Counted from the stretch's first letter, positions 1 through 10,815 are shown. The stretch: DNA of 64,000 nt from Pseudomonas furukawaii (GCF_002355475.1 NZ_AP014862.1:620001-684000); one strand, 5' to 3'. The notes: a model not told the origin generated them from the letters alone. Numbers and translations are program-made.

Positions 1-837
1 GAGAAGATGGGTATCGCCCTCGGCAAGCTGGCTCAGGAAGACCCGTCGTTCCGCGTGAAGACTGACGAAGAAACCGGCCAGACCATCATCTCCGGTATGG
101 GTGAGCTGCACCTGGACATCCTCGTCGACCGCATGAAACGCGAGTTCGGCGTTGAGGCCAACATCGGCAAGCCGCAAGTGTCCTATCGCGAGACCATCTC
201 CAAGGACAACATCGAGATCGAAGGCAAGTTCGTTCGCCAGTCCGGTGGTCGTGGTCAGTTTGGTCACTGCTGGATCCGCTTCTCTGCTCCCGATGTGGAC
301 GAGAAGGGCAACATCGCCGAAGGTCTGGTGTTCACCAACGAAGTGGTAGGTGGTGTGGTTCCGAAGGAATACATCCCGGCAATCCAGAAGGGTATCGAAG
401 AGCAGATGAAGAACGGCGTTGTCGCTGGCTATCCGCTCATCGGCCTGAAGGCGACCGTTTTCGACGGTTCCTACCACGACGTCGACTCCAACGAGATGGC
501 GTTCAAGATCGCTGCTTCCATGGCGACCAAGCAACTGGCCCAGAAGGGCGGTGGTAAGGTGCTTGAGCCGATCATGAAGGTAGAGGTAGTGACTCCTGAG
601 GATTACATGGGCGACGTGATGGGTGACCTGAACCGTCGTCGCGGTCTGATTCAGGGGATGGAAGACTCGGTTTCCGGTAAGGTTATTCGTGCCGAGGTTC
701 CGCTGGGTGAGATGTTCGGTTACGCGACCGACGTGCGTTCCATGTCCCAGGGTCGCGCGAGCTACTCCATGGAATTCTCCAAATACGCCGAAGCTCCGTC
801 GAACATCGTCGAAGCGCTGGTTAAAAAACAAGGTTGA
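1..837 (+). CDS. fusA: Elongation factor G, C-terminal part (5' truncated by window)
   Basis: This is the last 278 residues of EF-G, the GTPase that moves tRNA and mRNA through the ribosome after peptide transfer. The frame is open from base 1, so the gene enters from outside the window and the in-frame ATG at position 7 is not its start. The visible part covers the end of domain III, domain IV (with the segment [10 protein letters not shown]) and domain V (MGDLNRRRG and the [18 protein letters not shown] motif), and it ends at a normal C-terminus. It lies 30 bases upstream of tuf on the same strand, the usual str-operon order. Upstream rpsL and rpsG are expected outside the window. Confidence 0.97.
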   Translation, partial: EKMGIALGKLAQEDPSFRVKTDEETGQTIISGMGELHLDILVDRMKREFGVEANIGKPQVSYRETISKDNIEIEGKFVRQSGGRGQFGHCWIRFSAPDVDEKGNIAEGLVFTNEVVGGVVPKEYIPAIQKGIEEQMKNGVVAGYPLIGLKATVFDGSYHDVDSNEMAFKIAASMATKQLAQKGGGKVLEPIMKVEVVTPEDYMGDVMGDLNRRRGLIQGMEDSVSGKVIRAEVPLGEMFGYATDVRSMSQGRASYSMEFSKYAEAPSNIVEALVKKQG

Positions 838-867
838 TTCAGCCCTTTAAGTAAGAGGTTTACTGTC

Positions 868-2061
<1,194 letters not shown>

Positions 2062-2079
2062 TCGAAAATCTGCGTTGAG

Positions 2080-2109
2080 AAAAGGGGCCCTTTGGGCCCC
2101 TTTTCTTTT
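2080..2109 (+). terminator. Rho-independent terminator of the fusA-tuf operon
   Basis: An 11-bp perfect inverted repeat (AAAAGGGGCCC / GGGCCCCTTTT) with a TTT loop runs straight into a T-rich tail, 19 bases after the tuf stop. Confidence 0.9.
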
Positions 2110-2122
2110 GGTTGATCAAAAG

Positions 2123-2151
2123 TTGACACCCTTCTGGGGCATCCGTACAAT
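2123..2151 (+). promoter_or_regulatory. Sigma-70 promoter of the S10 ribosomal-protein operon
   Basis: A consensus -35 box TTGACA (2123-2128) and a -10 box TACAAT (2146-2151) are separated by 17 bases. They lie between the tuf terminator and rpsJ. Transcription should start near 2158, giving a leader of only about 60 bases. Confidence 0.85.
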
Positions 2152-2164
2152 CACGCCTCCTTTT

Positions 2165-2185
2165 AACGGGCGTAGTCCGCCCGTT
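2165..2185 (+). promoter_or_regulatory. Hairpin in the short S10-operon leader
   Basis: AACGGGCG and CGCCCGTT form an 8-bp stem around a 5-base loop in the leader between the promoter and rpsJ. The leader is far shorter than the roughly 170-base L4-responsive leader of E. coli, so L4 attenuation of the E. coli kind cannot be assumed. The role of this hairpin is unknown. Confidence 0.5.
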
Positions 2186-2217
2186 GGGGGCAAGCAGAGA
2201 TAGAGTCTGAGGTCAAA

Positions 2218-2529
2218 ATGCAAAACCAACAAATCCGTATTCGGTTGAAGGCTTTTGACCATCGCCTGATCGATCAATCCACCCAGGAAATCGTGGAAAC
2301 CGCGAAACGTACTGGTGCTCAGGTGCGTGGTCCTATTCCTCTGCCTACTCGTAAGGAGCGGTACACCGTTCTGATCTCTCCGCACGTCAATAAAGACGCG
2401 CGCGATCAGTACGAGATCCGCACTCATAAGCGTGTTCTGGACATCGTCCAGCCGACGGATAAGACCGTCGATGCGCTGATGAAGCTCGACCTTGCGGCAG
2501 GCGTGGAAGTGCAGATCAGCCTCGGCTAA
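2218..2529 (+). CDS. rpsJ: 30S ribosomal protein S10
   Basis: S10 is a small-subunit head protein that also serves as NusE in transcription antitermination. The 103-residue product has the standard length and begins [19 protein letters not shown], with the conserved loop segment [29 protein letters not shown] read in pieces. It is the first gene of the S10 operon, directly downstream of a near-consensus promoter. An 88-base gap separates it from rplC. That gap holds a short C-run/G-run followed by six T residues, at most a weak terminator-like element. Confidence 0.98.
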   Translation: MQNQQIRIRLKAFDHRLIDQSTQEIVETAKRTGAQVRGPIPLPTRKERYTVLISPHVNKDARDQYEIRTHKRVLDIVQPTDKTVDALMKLDLAAGVEVQISLG

Positions 2530-2617
2530 CGAACCCCCGGGTTTTTTAGTCGTGTAACGCTCTGAAATGGGCGGCCATAGCGGGTGAAAGCCCCGTACAC
2601 TCATGAGGTTTTACAAC

Positions 2618-3253
2618 ATGACTATTGGTGTAGTCGGTCGTAAGTGCGGCATGACCCGCATTTTCACCGAAGAAGGTGTCTCCATTCCGGTTACGGTCAT
2701 TGAGATCGAGCCGAATCGTGTGACCCAGTTCAAGAACGAAGAGAGCGATGGCTATCGTGCCGTGCAGGTAACTGTTGGCGAGCGTCGCGCCTCTCGCGTG
2801 ACCAAGGCGCAAGCCGGTCACTTCGCCAAGGCTAACGTGGCTGCTGGTCGCGGTGTCTGGGAGTTTCGCCTCGAAGAGGGTGAGTTCCAGGCTGGCGATC
2901 AACTGACTGCTGAGCTGTTCCAGGCGGGCCAGCTGGTAGATGTTACCGGTCAGTCCAAGGGTAAAGGCTTTGCCGGTACCATCAAGCGCTGGAACTTCCG
3001 TGGTCAAGATAACACCCACGGCAACTCCGTTTCCCACCGCGTACCGGGCTCCATCGGCCAGTGCCAGACTCCTGGTCGTGTCTTCAAGGGCAAGAAAATG
3101 TCCGGCCACCTCGGTGCCGAGCGTGTAACCGTTCAGTCCCTGGAAGTAGTGCGTGTCGATGCAGAGCGCAACCTGCTGCTGGTCAAGGGTGCTGTTCCTG
3201 GCGCTACTGGTGGTGACGTGCTCGTGCGTCCGGCTGCCAAGGCTCGCGGTTAA
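2618..3253 (+). CDS. rplC: 50S ribosomal protein L3
   Basis: L3 is a 23S rRNA-binding protein near the peptidyl-transferase centre. The product has 211 residues. The ATG at 2618 was chosen over the in-frame ATG at 2603 because it gives the family N-terminus [16 protein letters not shown] and has the purine-rich stretch ATGAGGT a suitable distance upstream. The loop motif [18 protein letters not shown] with the methylatable Gln region ([21 protein letters not shown]) is present. It is the second gene of the S10 operon, 14 bases before rplD. Confidence 0.97.
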   Translation: MTIGVVGRKCGMTRIFTEEGVSIPVTVIEIEPNRVTQFKNEESDGYRAVQVTVGERRASRVTKAQAGHFAKANVAAGRGVWEFRLEEGEFQAGDQLTAELFQAGQLVDVTGQSKGKGFAGTIKRWNFRGQDNTHGNSVSHRVPGSIGQCQTPGRVFKGKKMSGHLGAERVTVQSLEVVRVDAERNLLLVKGAVPGATGGDVLVRPAAKARG

Positions 3254-3267
3254 GAGGGGAAGCTGAG

Positions 3268-3870
3268 ATGCAATTGAATGTAAATGGCGCTCAGGCTATC
3301 GAAGTCAGTGAGCGTACCTTTGGCGGTGAGTTCAACGAGACCCTGGTTCACCAGGCTGTTGTTGCCTACATGGCCGGTGGCCGTCAGGGCACTCGCGCGC
3401 AGAAGACCCGTTCCGAAGTTTCCGGTGGTGGCAAGAAGCCGTGGCGTCAGAAGGGCACTGGTCGTGCTCGTGCTGGTACCATCCGCAGCCCCATCTGGCG
3501 CTCCGGTGGTACCACCTTCGCAGCCAAGCCCCAGGATCACTCCCAGAAGCTCAACAAGAAGATGTACCGCGCTGCCCTGCGCTCCATCCTCTCCGAGCTC
3601 GTTCGTCAGGAGCGTCTGGTTGTGGTTGAGGACTTCGCTGTCGAGGCTCCGAAAACCAAGGCTCTGCTGGGCAAGCTGAACGGCCTGGGGCTGACCGATG
3701 TGCTGATCGTTTCCGATGCCGTTGATCAGAACCTGTACCTGGCTGCTCGCAATCTGCCGCACGTTGACGTTCGTGATGTACAGGGCTCCGACCCCGTCAG
3801 CCTGATCGCGTACGACAAGGTGCTGATCACTGTCTCCGCCGTGAAGAAATTCGAGGAGCTGCTGGGATGA
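3268..3870 (+). CDS. rplD: 50S ribosomal protein L4
   Basis: L4 lines the polypeptide exit tunnel, and in enterobacteria it is the autoregulator of the S10 operon. The 200-residue length is standard. The tunnel loop with the [19 protein letters not shown] segment is visible around residues 50-70. The stop overlaps the rplW start (ATGA), so the two are translationally coupled. Whether this L4 regulates its own operon is doubtful given the short leader seen upstream of rpsJ. Confidence 0.97.
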   Translation: MQLNVNGAQAIEVSERTFGGEFNETLVHQAVVAYMAGGRQGTRAQKTRSEVSGGGKKPWRQKGTGRARAGTIRSPIWRSGGTTFAAKPQDHSQKLNKKMYRAALRSILSELVRQERLVVVEDFAVEAPKTKALLGKLNGLGLTDVLIVSDAVDQNLYLAARNLPHVDVRDVQGSDPVSLIAYDKVLITVSAVKKFEELLG

Positions 3871-4166
3871 ACCAGGAACGCGTATTCAAGGTGCTGGTTG
3901 GCCCGCACATCTCCGAGAAGGCCACCATGCTGGCCGACGGCAAGAGCCAATTCGTTTTCAAGGTTGCCACCGATGCAACCAAGCTGGAAATCAAGAAGGC
4001 CGTTGAAAGCCTGTTCAACGTGAAAGTAGCCGAAGTCAACACCCTGAACGTCAAGGGTAAGACCAAGCGCACTGTTCGCGGTCTGGGCAAGCGTAACGAC
4101 TGGAAGAAGGCGTACATCGCTCTTCAGCCGGGCCAAGATCTCGATTTCGCCAGCAGCGCTGAGTAA
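3867..4166 (+). CDS. rplW: 50S ribosomal protein L23
   Basis: L23 sits at the exit-tunnel mouth and is a docking site for trigger factor and SRP. The product has 99 residues, begins [20 protein letters not shown] and carries the conserved extended loop [22 protein letters not shown]. Its ATG overlaps the rplD stop by 4 bases, and rplB follows after 11 bases. Confidence 0.97.
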   Translation: MNQERVFKVLVGPHISEKATMLADGKSQFVFKVATDATKLEIKKAVESLFNVKVAEVNTLNVKGKTKRTVRGLGKRNDWKKAYIALQPGQDLDFASSAE

Positions 4167-4177
4167 AGGGGTGCATC

Positions 4178-4999
4178 ATGGCAATCGTTAAATGCAAACC
4201 GACCTCCGCTGGCCGCCGTTTCGTGGTCAAGGTGGTCAACCAGGAGCTGCACAAAGGCGCTCCCTACGCTCCGCTGGTCGAGAAGAAGTCCAAGAGCGGT
4301 GGCCGTAACAACAACGGTCGCATCACCACCCGTCATATTGGCGGTGGTCACAAGCAGCACTACCGTCTGGTCGATTTTCGTCGCAACAAGGATGGCATTC
4401 CTGCTGTCGTTGAACGCATCGAGTACGACCCGAACCGTACTGCTCACATCGCTCTGCTGAAGTACGCCGATGGCGAGCGTCGCTACATCATCGCGCCGAA
4501 AGGCGTGAGCGCTGGCGACCAGCTGATCTCCGGCGTCAATGCCCCGATCAAGGCAGGTAATACCCTCCCGCTGCGCAACATTCCGGTAGGTAGCACTGTT
4601 CACGGTATCGAGCTGAAGCCCGGTAAAGGTGCTCAGATCGCCCGCTCCGCCGGTGCTTCCGTACAGCTGGTTGCTCGCGAAGGTGCCTACGTGACCCTGC
4701 GTCTGCGCTCCGGTGAAATGCGTAAAGTCCTGGCTGAGTGCCGTGCGACTCTGGGTGAAGTCTCGAACTCCGAGCACAGCCTGCGTTCGCTGGGTAAAGC
4801 GGGTGCCAAACGCTGGCGTGGTGTTCGCCCGACCGTCCGCGGCGTGGCGATGAACCCGGTAGACCACCCGCATGGTGGTGGTGAAGGTCGTACCTCTGGT
4901 GGCCGTCATCCGGTGTCTCCGTGGGGCTTCCCGACCAAGGGTGCGAAGACCCGCGCGAACAAGCGCACCGACAACATGATCGTCCGTCGCCGTAAATAA
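4178..4999 (+). CDS. rplB: 50S ribosomal protein L2
   Basis: L2 is a primary 23S rRNA binder needed for subunit association and peptidyl transfer. The 273-residue length is standard. The OB-fold and SH3-like domains are followed by the conserved C-terminal segment [18 protein letters not shown], which contains the essential histidine. It lies in the S10 operon, with rpsS following after 14 bases. Confidence 0.98.
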   Translation: MAIVKCKPTSAGRRFVVKVVNQELHKGAPYAPLVEKKSKSGGRNNNGRITTRHIGGGHKQHYRLVDFRRNKDGIPAVVERIEYDPNRTAHIALLKYADGERRYIIAPKGVSAGDQLISGVNAPIKAGNTLPLRNIPVGSTVHGIELKPGKGAQIARSAGASVQLVAREGAYVTLRLRSGEMRKVLAECRATLGEVSNSEHSLRSLGKAGAKRWRGVRPTVRGVAMNPVDHPHGGGEGRTSGGRHPVSPWGFPTKGAKTRANKRTDNMIVRRRK

Positions 5000-5013
5000 C
5001 TGAGGATACGACA

Positions 5014-5289
5014 GTGCCGCGTTCTCTGAAAAAAGGTCCTTTTATCGATCTTCACCTGCTGAAGAAGATCGAAGTGGCGGTGGAGAAAAACGATCGCAAG
5101 CCGGTGAAAACCTGGTCGCGTCGCTCCATCATTCTGCCGCAAATGGTTGGTCTGACCATCGCGGTTCATAACGGTCGTCAACACGTCCCCGTTCTCGTGA
5201 ACGAAGACATGGTCGGCCACAAACTCGGCGAGTTCGCTGGCACCCGCACCTATCGCGGTCACGCTGCGGACAAGAAAGCCAAGCGTTAA
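5014..5289 (+). CDS. rpsS: 30S ribosomal protein S19
   Basis: S19 is a small-subunit head protein that contacts S13 and the A-site region. The product has 91 residues, initiated at GTG (5014), and begins [18 protein letters not shown]. The conserved [13 protein letters not shown]-type motif appears here as [17 protein letters not shown] purine-rich stretch (TGAGGA) precedes the GTG start. It lies between rplB and rplV in the S10 operon. Confidence 0.97.
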   Translation: MPRSLKKGPFIDLHLLKKIEVAVEKNDRKPVKTWSRRSIILPQMVGLTIAVHNGRQHVPVLVNEDMVGHKLGEFAGTRTYRGHAADKKAKR

Positions 5290-5302
5290 GGGGTAAGGAA
5301 CG

Positions 5303-5635
5303 ATGGAAGTAGCCGCTAAGCTGTCGGGCGCTCGAATCTCCGCCCAGAAAGCCCGCTTGGTCGCCGACCAGATCCGCGGGAAGAAGGTGGGCGAAGCGCT
5401 CAACCTGCTGACTTTCAGCAGCAAGAAAGCCGCTGAAATCATGAAGAAAGTGCTGGAGTCGGCCGTAGCCAACGCCGAGCACAACGAAGGCGCTGATGTG
5501 GATGATCTCAAGGTCTCCACCGTCTTCGTCAACGAAGGGCGTTCGCTGAAGCGCATCATGCCGCGCGCCAAGGGCCGTGCTGATCGCATCGTCAAGCGGT
5601 CTTGCCATATCACTGTCAAGGTTGCGGACAAGTAA
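5303..5635 (+). CDS. rplV: 50S ribosomal protein L22
   Basis: L22 contacts all 23S rRNA domains and its beta-hairpin lines the exit tunnel. The product has 110 residues. The hairpin region near residues 80-100 ([20 protein letters not shown]) is present, the segment where macrolide-resistance changes arise in other bacteria. No insertion or deletion is seen there. It is followed by rpsC after 13 bases. Confidence 0.97.
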   Translation: MEVAAKLSGARISAQKARLVADQIRGKKVGEALNLLTFSSKKAAEIMKKVLESAVANAEHNEGADVDDLKVSTVFVNEGRSLKRIMPRAKGRADRIVKRSCHITVKVADK

Positions 5636-5648
5636 CGGAGTCGATCAG

Positions 5649-6335
5649 ATGGGTCAGAAAGTACATCCCACTGGCATTCGCCTGGGCATCGTCAAGGAGC
5701 ACACCTCCGTCTGGTACGCAGATAAGCGCACTTATGCCGATTATCTGTTTGCCGACCTGAAGGTGCGTGAGTACCTCCAAGACAAACTAAAAAGCGCGTC
5801 CGTAAGCCGTATCGACATCGCTCGTCCGGCTCAAACCGCACGCATCACCATCCACACTGCCCGTCCCGGTATCGTGATCGGCAAGAAGGGTGAAGATGTC
5901 GAGAAGCTGCGTCAGGACCTGACCAAGCAAATGGGTGTGCCGGTGCACATCAACATCGAAGAGATCCGTAAGCCGGAGCTCGACGGTATGCTGGTTGCGC
6001 AAAGCGTAGCTCAGCAGCTGGAGCGTCGCGTGATGTTCCGTCGCGCTATGAAGCGCGCCGTGCAGAACGCCATGCGCATTGGTGCCAAGGGCATCAAGAT
6101 CCAGGTTAGCGGTCGTCTCGGTGGCGCTGAAATCGCTCGTACCGAATGGTACCGCGAAGGTCGTGTGCCCCTGCACACCCTGCGTGCCGACATCGATTAC
6201 GCAACCTATGAAGCGCACACCACCTACGGTGTGATCGGTGTGAAGGTTTGGATCTTCAAAGGCGAGGTCATTGGTGGCCGCCAGGAAGAGCTGAAGCCCG
6301 TAGCGCCCGCTCCTCGTAAAAAAGCTGCTAAGTAA
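5649..6335 (+). CDS. rpsC: 30S ribosomal protein S3
   Basis: S3 forms part of the mRNA entry channel and helicase. The product has 228 residues. The ATG at 5649 gives the family start [16 protein letters not shown]. The open frame continues upstream into rplV, but that part is out of register with the family. The type-II KH domain with GKKGED is around residues 78-83. The C-terminus is lysine-rich (PRKKAAK). It lies between rplV and rplP. Confidence 0.97.
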   Translation: MGQKVHPTGIRLGIVKEHTSVWYADKRTYADYLFADLKVREYLQDKLKSASVSRIDIARPAQTARITIHTARPGIVIGKKGEDVEKLRQDLTKQMGVPVHINIEEIRKPELDGMLVAQSVAQQLERRVMFRRAMKRAVQNAMRIGAKGIKIQVSGRLGGAEIARTEWYREGRVPLHTLRADIDYATYEAHTTYGVIGVKVWIFKGEVIGGRQEELKPVAPAPRKKAAK

Positions 6336-6347
6336 GGAGTACGCAAC

Positions 6348-6761
6348 ATGCTGCAACCAAAGCGTACGAAATTCCGCAAGCAGATGACCGGCCACAACCG
6401 TGGTCTGGCTCATCGCGGTAGCAAGGTCAGCTTCGGCGAATTCGCGCTGAAAGCGACCGGCCGTGGTCGTCTCACCGCTCGTCAGATCGAGGCCGCTCGT
6501 CGTGCCCTGACCCGTCACGTCAAGCGTGGCGGCAAGATCTGGATCCGCGTGTTCCCTGACAAGCCCGTTACCAAGAAGCCCCTGGAAGTACGTATGGGTA
6601 AAGGTAAGGGTGGCGTCGAGTACTGGGTTGCCCAGATTCAGCCGGGCAAGGTCCTGTACGAGATCGAGGGTGTTTCCGAAGAGCTGGCGCGTGAGGCATT
6701 TGCCCTGGCTGCTGCAAAGCTGCCGCTCGCCACCTCCTTTGTTAAGCGGACGGTGATGTGA
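6348..6761 (+). CDS. rplP: 50S ribosomal protein L16
   Basis: L16 organises the A-site region of the large subunit. The product has the standard length of 137 residues and begins [24 protein letters not shown], read in part. The arginine hydroxylated in some bacteria lies in the [12 protein letters not shown] segment (near residue 81). Its TGA stop shares its last base with the rpmC ATG, indicating translational coupling. Confidence 0.97.
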   Translation: MLQPKRTKFRKQMTGHNRGLAHRGSKVSFGEFALKATGRGRLTARQIEAARRALTRHVKRGGKIWIRVFPDKPVTKKPLEVRMGKGKGGVEYWVAQIQPGKVLYEIEGVSEELAREAFALAAAKLPLATSFVKRTVM

Positions 6762-6952
6762 TGAAAGCGAAGGAACTTCGTGAAAAGACCGTAGAGCAGC
6801 TGAACGAGCAATTGCTTGGCCTGCTGCGCGACCAGTTCAATCTGCGCATGCAGAAAGCCACTGGCCAGTTGGGGCAGTCTCACCTGCTCTCGCAAGTGAA
6901 GCGCGACATCGCTCGCGTGAAAACTGTGCTCAACCAGCAAGCAGGTAAGTGA
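6761..6952 (+). CDS. rpmC: 50S ribosomal protein L29
   Basis: L29 is a small helical protein beside L23 at the exit-tunnel mouth. The product has 63 residues from ATG 6761. An in-frame GTG one codon upstream is possible but would overlap rplP more. The core [20 protein letters not shown] and the C-terminal helix [14 protein letters not shown] are typical for Pseudomonas. It is in the usual L16-L29-S17 order. Confidence 0.96.
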   Translation: MKAKELREKTVEQLNEQLLGLLRDQFNLRMQKATGQLGQSHLLSQVKRDIARVKTVLNQQAGK

Positions 6953-6954
6953 TC

Positions 6955-7221
6955 ATGGCTGAAGCTCAGAAAACCGTCCGTACGCTGACCGGCCGCGTTG
7001 TCAGCGACAAGATGGACAAGACCATCACCGTTCTGATCGAGCGTCGCGTTAAGCACCCGATCTACGGTAAGTACGTGAAGCGCTCGACCAAGCTGCACGC
7101 CCACGACGAAACCAACCAGTGCCGCATCGGCGACAAGGTCACCATTCGTGAGACCCGTCCGCTGGCCAAGACCAAGTCCTGGTCCCTGGTGGAAGTCGTC
7201 GAACGTGCCGTGGAAGTCTAA
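6955..7221 (+). CDS. rpsQ: 30S ribosomal protein S17
   Basis: S17 is a primary 16S rRNA binder with an OB fold. The product has 88 residues. The ATG at 6955, two bases after the rpmC stop, gives the expected start [20 protein letters not shown]. The conserved segments [20 protein letters not shown] and [12 protein letters not shown] are present. It is the last gene of the S10 set, and the spc set (rplN onward) follows after 22 bases without an obvious terminator. Confidence 0.97.
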   Translation: MAEAQKTVRTLTGRVVSDKMDKTITVLIERRVKHPIYGKYVKRSTKLHAHDETNQCRIGDKVTIRETRPLAKTKSWSLVEVVERAVEV

Positions 7222-7243
7222 GGACTAAGGGTCGGAGAAAGAT

Positions 7244-7612
7244 ATGATTCAGACTCAATCCATGCTCGACGTCGCTGACAACAGCGGTGCTCGTCGCGTT
7301 ATGTGCATCAAGGTCCTTGGTGGTTCGCACCGTCGTTACGCCGGTATCGGCGACATCATCAAGGTGACCGTGAAGGAAGCGATTCCCCGCGGCAAGGTGA
7401 AGAAAGGCCAGGTGATGACCGCTGTCGTGGTTCGCACCAAGCACGGCGTTCGTCGCCCCGACGGTTCGATCATCCGCTTCGACGGCAACGCCGCGGTTCT
7501 GCTGAACAACAAGCAGGAGCCTATCGGCACCCGTATCTTCGGGCCCGTGACCCGTGAACTGCGTTCCGAGAAGTTCATGAAGATCGTCTCGCTCGCCCCC
7601 GAAGTGCTGTAA
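7244..7612 (+). CDS. rplN: 50S ribosomal protein L14
   Basis: L14 lies at the subunit interface and binds RsfS and initiation factors. The product has 122 residues, begins [27 protein letters not shown] and contains the family motif [20 protein letters not shown] (read in part). It is the first gene of the spc set, 12 bases before rplX. No separate promoter is evident in the 22 bases after rpsQ. Confidence 0.97.
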   Translation: MIQTQSMLDVADNSGARRVMCIKVLGGSHRRYAGIGDIIKVTVKEAIPRGKVKKGQVMTAVVVRTKHGVRRPDGSIIRFDGNAAVLLNNKQEPIGTRIFGPVTRELRSEKFMKIVSLAPEVL

Positions 7613-7624
7613 GGAGAAGCCGTC

Positions 7625-7939
7625 ATGCAAAAGATTCGTCGTGACGACGAGATCATCGTCATCGCCGGCAAAGACAAAGGCAAGCGCGGTAAGGTGCTCA
7701 AGGTTCTGGCTGACAGCCGTGTGCTGGTCGGTGGCGTGAACCTGATCAAGCGCCATACCAAGCCGAACCCGATGTCCGGTGTTCAGGGCGGTATCGTCGA
7801 GCGGGAGGCGCCTCTGCACCTCTCCAACGTTGCCATTTTCAATGCTGAAACCAACAAGGCAGACCGCGTTGGCTTCAAGGTTGAAGACGGTAAGAAAATT
7901 CGTGTCTTCAAGTCGACCCAAAAGCCGGTTGATGCTTGA
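7625..7939 (+). CDS. rplX: 50S ribosomal protein L24
   Basis: L24 is an assembly-initiator protein with a KOW motif. The product has 104 residues and begins [28 protein letters not shown], in which the KOW segment [12 protein letters not shown] is visible. It lies in the spc operon between rplN and rplE. Confidence 0.97.
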   Translation: MQKIRRDDEIIVIAGKDKGKRGKVLKVLADSRVLVGGVNLIKRHTKPNPMSGVQGGIVEREAPLHLSNVAIFNAETNKADRVGFKVEDGKKIRVFKSTQKPVDA

Positions 7940-7959
7940 GAACTGCTAGGTAGATAACC

Positions 7960-8499
7960 ATGGCACGACTGAAAGAGATTTACCGGAACGAAATCGCTCC
8001 CAAGCTGAAGGAACAACTTCAGCTTGCCAACGTGATGGAAATTCCGCGCATCACCAAGATCACCCTGAACATGGGTCTGGGCGAGGCCATCGGTGACAAG
8101 AAAGTCATCGAGAACGCCGTAGCCGACCTGGAGAAGATCACCGGTCAGAAAGCCGTCGTGACCTACGCTCGCAAGTCCATTGCTGGCTTCAAGGTTCGCG
8201 AAGGTTGGCCGATCGGTGTCAAGGTCACCCTCCGCCGTGATCGTATGTACGAGTTCCTGGATCGCCTGCTCTCCATCTCCCTGCCGCGCGTGCGTGACTT
8301 CCGCGGCCTGAATGCCAAGTCCTTCGACGGTCGTGGCAACTACAGCATGGGTGTTAAAGAGCAGATCATTTTCCCGGAAATCGATTACGACAAAATCGAT
8401 GCGCTGCGCGGTCTGGACATCACCCTGACCACCACCGCCCGTACGGACGAAGAAGGTCGTGCGCTGCTGCGCGCCTTCAACTTCCCGTTCCGCAACTGA
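7960..8499 (+). CDS. rplE: 50S ribosomal protein L5
   Basis: L5 binds 5S rRNA and the P-site tRNA region of the central protuberance. The product has 179 residues with the conserved segments [38 protein letters not shown] and [19 protein letters not shown]. It precedes rpsN by 13 bases. In E. coli S8 represses the spc operon by binding near the L5 start. No attempt was made to prove an equivalent site here. Confidence 0.97.
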   Translation: MARLKEIYRNEIAPKLKEQLQLANVMEIPRITKITLNMGLGEAIGDKKVIENAVADLEKITGQKAVVTYARKSIAGFKVREGWPIGVKVTLRRDRMYEFLDRLLSISLPRVRDFRGLNAKSFDGRGNYSMGVKEQIIFPEIDYDKIDALRGLDITLTTTARTDEEGRALLRAFNFPFRN

Positions 8500-8512
8500 T
8501 TGGAGTAGGAAC

Positions 8513-8818
8513 ATGGCCAAGCAAAGCATGAAGAACCGCGAGCTGAAGCGTCAGCGCACGGTTGCCAAGTACGCCAAGAAGCGTGCCGAGCTGAAAGCTA
8601 CCATTGCCAACCCGAACTCCACTCCGGAAGCTCGTTGGGAAGCTCAGGTAGCCCTGCAGAAGCAGCCTCGTGACGCCAGTGCCTCGCGCCTGCGTAACCG
8701 TTGCCGCATCACCGGACGTCCGCACGGCGTGTACCGCAAGTTCGGCCTCGGCCGTAACAAGCTGCGTGAAGCCGCGATGCGCGGTGATGTGCCGGGTCTG
8801 GTCAAGGCCAGCTGGTAA
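8513..8818 (+). CDS. rpsN: 30S ribosomal protein S14, zinc-free form
   Basis: S14 is a small-subunit head protein. The product has 101 residues from ATG 8513 ([17 protein letters not shown]), preceded by GGAGTAGGA. It is the long form without the CxxC-CxxC zinc ribbon, and the conserved C-terminal motif [27 protein letters not shown] is present in pieces. It is followed by an unusually long 191-base gap before rpsH, which holds a terminator and a promoter. Confidence 0.97.
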   Translation: MAKQSMKNRELKRQRTVAKYAKKRAELKATIANPNSTPEARWEAQVALQKQPRDASASRLRNRCRITGRPHGVYRKFGLGRNKLREAAMRGDVPGLVKASW

Positions 8819-8830
8819 TGATCAAGGGTT

Positions 8831-8850
8831 GAGTCGATTTCGGTCGACTC
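8831..8850 (+). repeat. Small hairpin after rpsN
   Basis: GAGTCGA and TCGACTC form a perfect 7-bp stem around a 6-base loop, followed by TTT. It is the first of two hairpins between rpsN and rpsH and may be a minor terminator or pause site. Confidence 0.45.
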
Positions 8851-8866
8851 TTTCCGGATCATTGGA

Positions 8867-8897
8867 ATCAAGCCCCTTTTGGGGCTTGATTCGTTTC
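8867..8897 (+). terminator. Terminator inside the spc operon (rpsN-rpsH gap)
   Basis: ATCAAGCCCC and GGGGCTTGAT form a perfect 10-bp stem around a TTTT loop, followed by TCGTTTCT. The T tract is interrupted, so termination may be partial. It suggests that transcription from the upstream promoters is attenuated before rpsH. Confidence 0.65.
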
Positions 8898-8914
8898 TGG
8901 ACTCTCTCTAGAAT
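8886..8914 (+). promoter_or_regulatory. Candidate promoter for rpsH onward, -35 inside the terminator arm
   Basis: TTGATT (8886-8891) and TAGAAT (8909-8914) are 17 bases apart. The -35 box uses the 3' arm of the preceding terminator. The roughly 90-base leader that follows reaches rpsH at 9010. No transcript data are available. Confidence 0.6.
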
Positions 8915-9009
8915 GTCCGGCTCGCCCGGTTCTGGCATCGATTTGTCCGGTTTCCGTGTGTGACGTTAGCCGAAAGGCTATTTCTTTTTGTATCAGGAGC
9001 ATCTAGCCC

Positions 9010-9402
9010 ATGAGTATGCAGGACCCGTTAGCGGACATGCTAACTCGTATCCGTAATGCCCAGATGGCTGAAAAGTCTGTCGTAAGCATGCCGTCCTCCA
9101 AGCTGAAGGTGGCAGTAGCCGACGTTCTGAAGAACGAAGGTTACATTTCGGGATACCAAGTCAGCAGTGACATCAAGCCGCTGCTGTCCATCGAGCTCAA
9201 GTACTTCGAAGGCCGTCCGGTCATCGAGGAATTGAAGCGCGTAAGTCGTCCTGGCCTGCGCCAGTACAAGTCCGTCGATCAGCTGCCCAAAGTACGTGGC
9301 GGCCTGGGCGTTTCGATCGTTTCCACCAACAAGGGTGTGATGACTGATCGTGCTGCTCGCGCTGCTGGTGTTGGCGGCGAAGTGCTTTGCACTGTGTTCT
9401 AA
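9010..9402 (+). CDS. rpsH: 30S ribosomal protein S8
   Basis: S8 is a central 16S rRNA binder and, in enterobacteria, the spc-operon autoregulator. The product has 130 residues, begins [22 protein letters not shown] and ends with the conserved SxxKGxMTDRxAR-type region [21 protein letters not shown] separate promoter appears to lie upstream, so this gene begins its own transcription unit in addition to any read-through from rpsN. Confidence 0.97.
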   Translation: MSMQDPLADMLTRIRNAQMAEKSVVSMPSSKLKVAVADVLKNEGYISGYQVSSDIKPLLSIELKYFEGRPVIEELKRVSRPGLRQYKSVDQLPKVRGGLGVSIVSTNKGVMTDRAARAAGVGGEVLCTVF

Positions 9403-9414
9403 GGGGGTTGAAGC

Positions 9415-9948
9415 ATGTCTCGCGTTGCTAAGAACCCCGTCAAGCTGCCCGCTGGCGTAGAAATCAAACTCGCTGGTCAGCAGCTTTCGGTCAAGGGCGC
9501 CAAGGGCACCCTGGAGCTGAAAGTACATCCGTCCGTGGAAGTTCTCGAAGAATCCGGTGAGCTGCGTTTCGCTGCTCGCAACGGTGACCAGCAGAACAAG
9601 GCCATGGCCGGTACCACCCGTGCGTTGGTGAACAACATGGTGATCGGCGTCAGCCAGGGCTTCGAGCGCAAGCTCCAGCTGGTCGGCGTTGGTTACAAGG
9701 CTCAGGCCAAAGGTCAAGTGCTGTCCCTGGCCCTCGGCTTCTCGCATCCGGTGGACTACGAACTGCCGCAAGGCATTACCGCTGAAACCCCCAGCCAGAC
9801 CGATATCCTGATCAAGGGCATCGACAAGCAGCTGGTCGGTCAGGTGGCCGCTGAGATTCGCGACTTCCGTCCGCCGGAGCCTTACAAGGGCAAGGGTGTA
9901 CGTTACGCCGACGAAGTCGTCCGTCGTAAAGAAGCTAAGAAGAAGTAG
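9415..9948 (+). CDS. rplF: 50S ribosomal protein L6
   Basis: L6 sits near the GTPase centre of the large subunit. The product has 177 residues and two L6-type domains, with the conserved C-terminal segment [17 protein letters not shown]. It begins [19 protein letters not shown] and lies between rpsH and rplR. Confidence 0.97.
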   Translation: MSRVAKNPVKLPAGVEIKLAGQQLSVKGAKGTLELKVHPSVEVLEESGELRFAARNGDQQNKAMAGTTRALVNNMVIGVSQGFERKLQLVGVGYKAQAKGQVLSLALGFSHPVDYELPQGITAETPSQTDILIKGIDKQLVGQVAAEIRDFRPPEPYKGKGVRYADEVVRRKEAKKK

Positions 9949-9958
9949 GGCATAGCAA

Positions 9959-10309
9959 ATGAGCGTAAAGAAAGAAACTCGTCTGCGTCGCGCTCGCAAG
10001 GCACGCCTGAAAATGCGCGAGCTGGAAGCCGTACGCCTCTGCGTGTACCGCTCTTCCCAGCACATCTACGCCCAGGTCATTTCGGCCGACGGCGCCAAGG
10101 TCCTGGCCAGTGCCTCGACCCTGGACAAAGAACTGCGTGACAGCGCCACTGGCAACGTCGACGCGGCCAAGAAGGTTGGTCAACTGGTTGCAGAGCGTGC
10201 GAAAGCGGCTGGCGTGACTCAGGTGGCGTTCGATCGTTCTGGCTTCAAGTACCACGGCCGCGTCAAGGCGTTGGCTGATGCTGCTCGTGAAGGCGGGCTG
10301 GAGTTCTAA
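9959..10309 (+). CDS. rplR: 50S ribosomal protein L18
   Basis: L18 binds 5S rRNA in the central protuberance. The product has 116 residues and begins [21 protein letters not shown], with the C-terminal family motif [26 protein letters not shown]. It is followed after 3 bases by rpsE. Confidence 0.97.
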   Translation: MSVKKETRLRRARKARLKMRELEAVRLCVYRSSQHIYAQVISADGAKVLASASTLDKELRDSATGNVDAAKKVGQLVAERAKAAGVTQVAFDRSGFKYHGRVKALADAAREGGLEF

Positions 10310-10312
10310 GTT

Positions 10313-10813
10313 ATGGCAAATAACGAGCAAAAGCGCGACGAAGGCTACATCGAGAAGCTGGTCCAGGTTAATCGCGTTGCCAAGACCGTTAAGGGTGGTC
10401 GTATCTTCACCTTCACCGCACTGACGGTGGTGGGTGACGGTAAAGGCCGCGTTGGCTTCGGTCGCGGTAAGTCCCGCGAAGTACCTGCTGCCATCCAGAA
10501 AGCGATGGAAGCTGCTCGCCGCAACATGATCCAGGTTGACCTGGATGGCACCACCCTGCAGTACCCGATCAAGTCCGCTCACGGCGCCTCCAAGGTGTTC
10601 ATGCAGCCGGCTTCCGAAGGTACCGGTATCATCGCCGGCGGCGCCATGCGTGCCGTTCTGGAAGTGGCCGGTGTGCAGAACGTTCTGGCCAAGTGCTACG
10701 GTTCCACCAATCCGGTGAACGTGGTTTACGCCACCTTCAAGGGTCTGAAGAACATGCAGTCCCCTGAATCCGTTGCGGCCAAGCGTGGTAAGAGCGTCGA
10801 GGAGATTCTCTAA
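10313..10813 (+). CDS. rpsE: 30S ribosomal protein S5
   Basis: S5 takes part in decoding accuracy and mRNA unwinding. The product has 166 residues. The N-terminal double-stranded RNA-binding domain includes [24 protein letters not shown], the loop in which spectinomycin-resistance and ram changes occur in other species. No anomaly is seen. The C-terminal domain carries [19 protein letters not shown]. It is followed by rpmD two bases after the stop. Confidence 0.97.
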   Translation: MANNEQKRDEGYIEKLVQVNRVAKTVKGGRIFTFTALTVVGDGKGRVGFGRGKSREVPAAIQKAMEAARRNMIQVDLDGTTLQYPIKSAHGASKVFMQPASEGTGIIAGGAMRAVLEVAGVQNVLAKCYGSTNPVNVVYATFKGLKNMQSPESVAAKRGKSVEEIL

Positions 10814-10815
10814 TC

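Noticed and set aside
2530-2617. Terminator between rpsJ and rplC
   Set aside because: CCCCCGGG followed by T6 gives at best a 4-bp stem, too weak to call.
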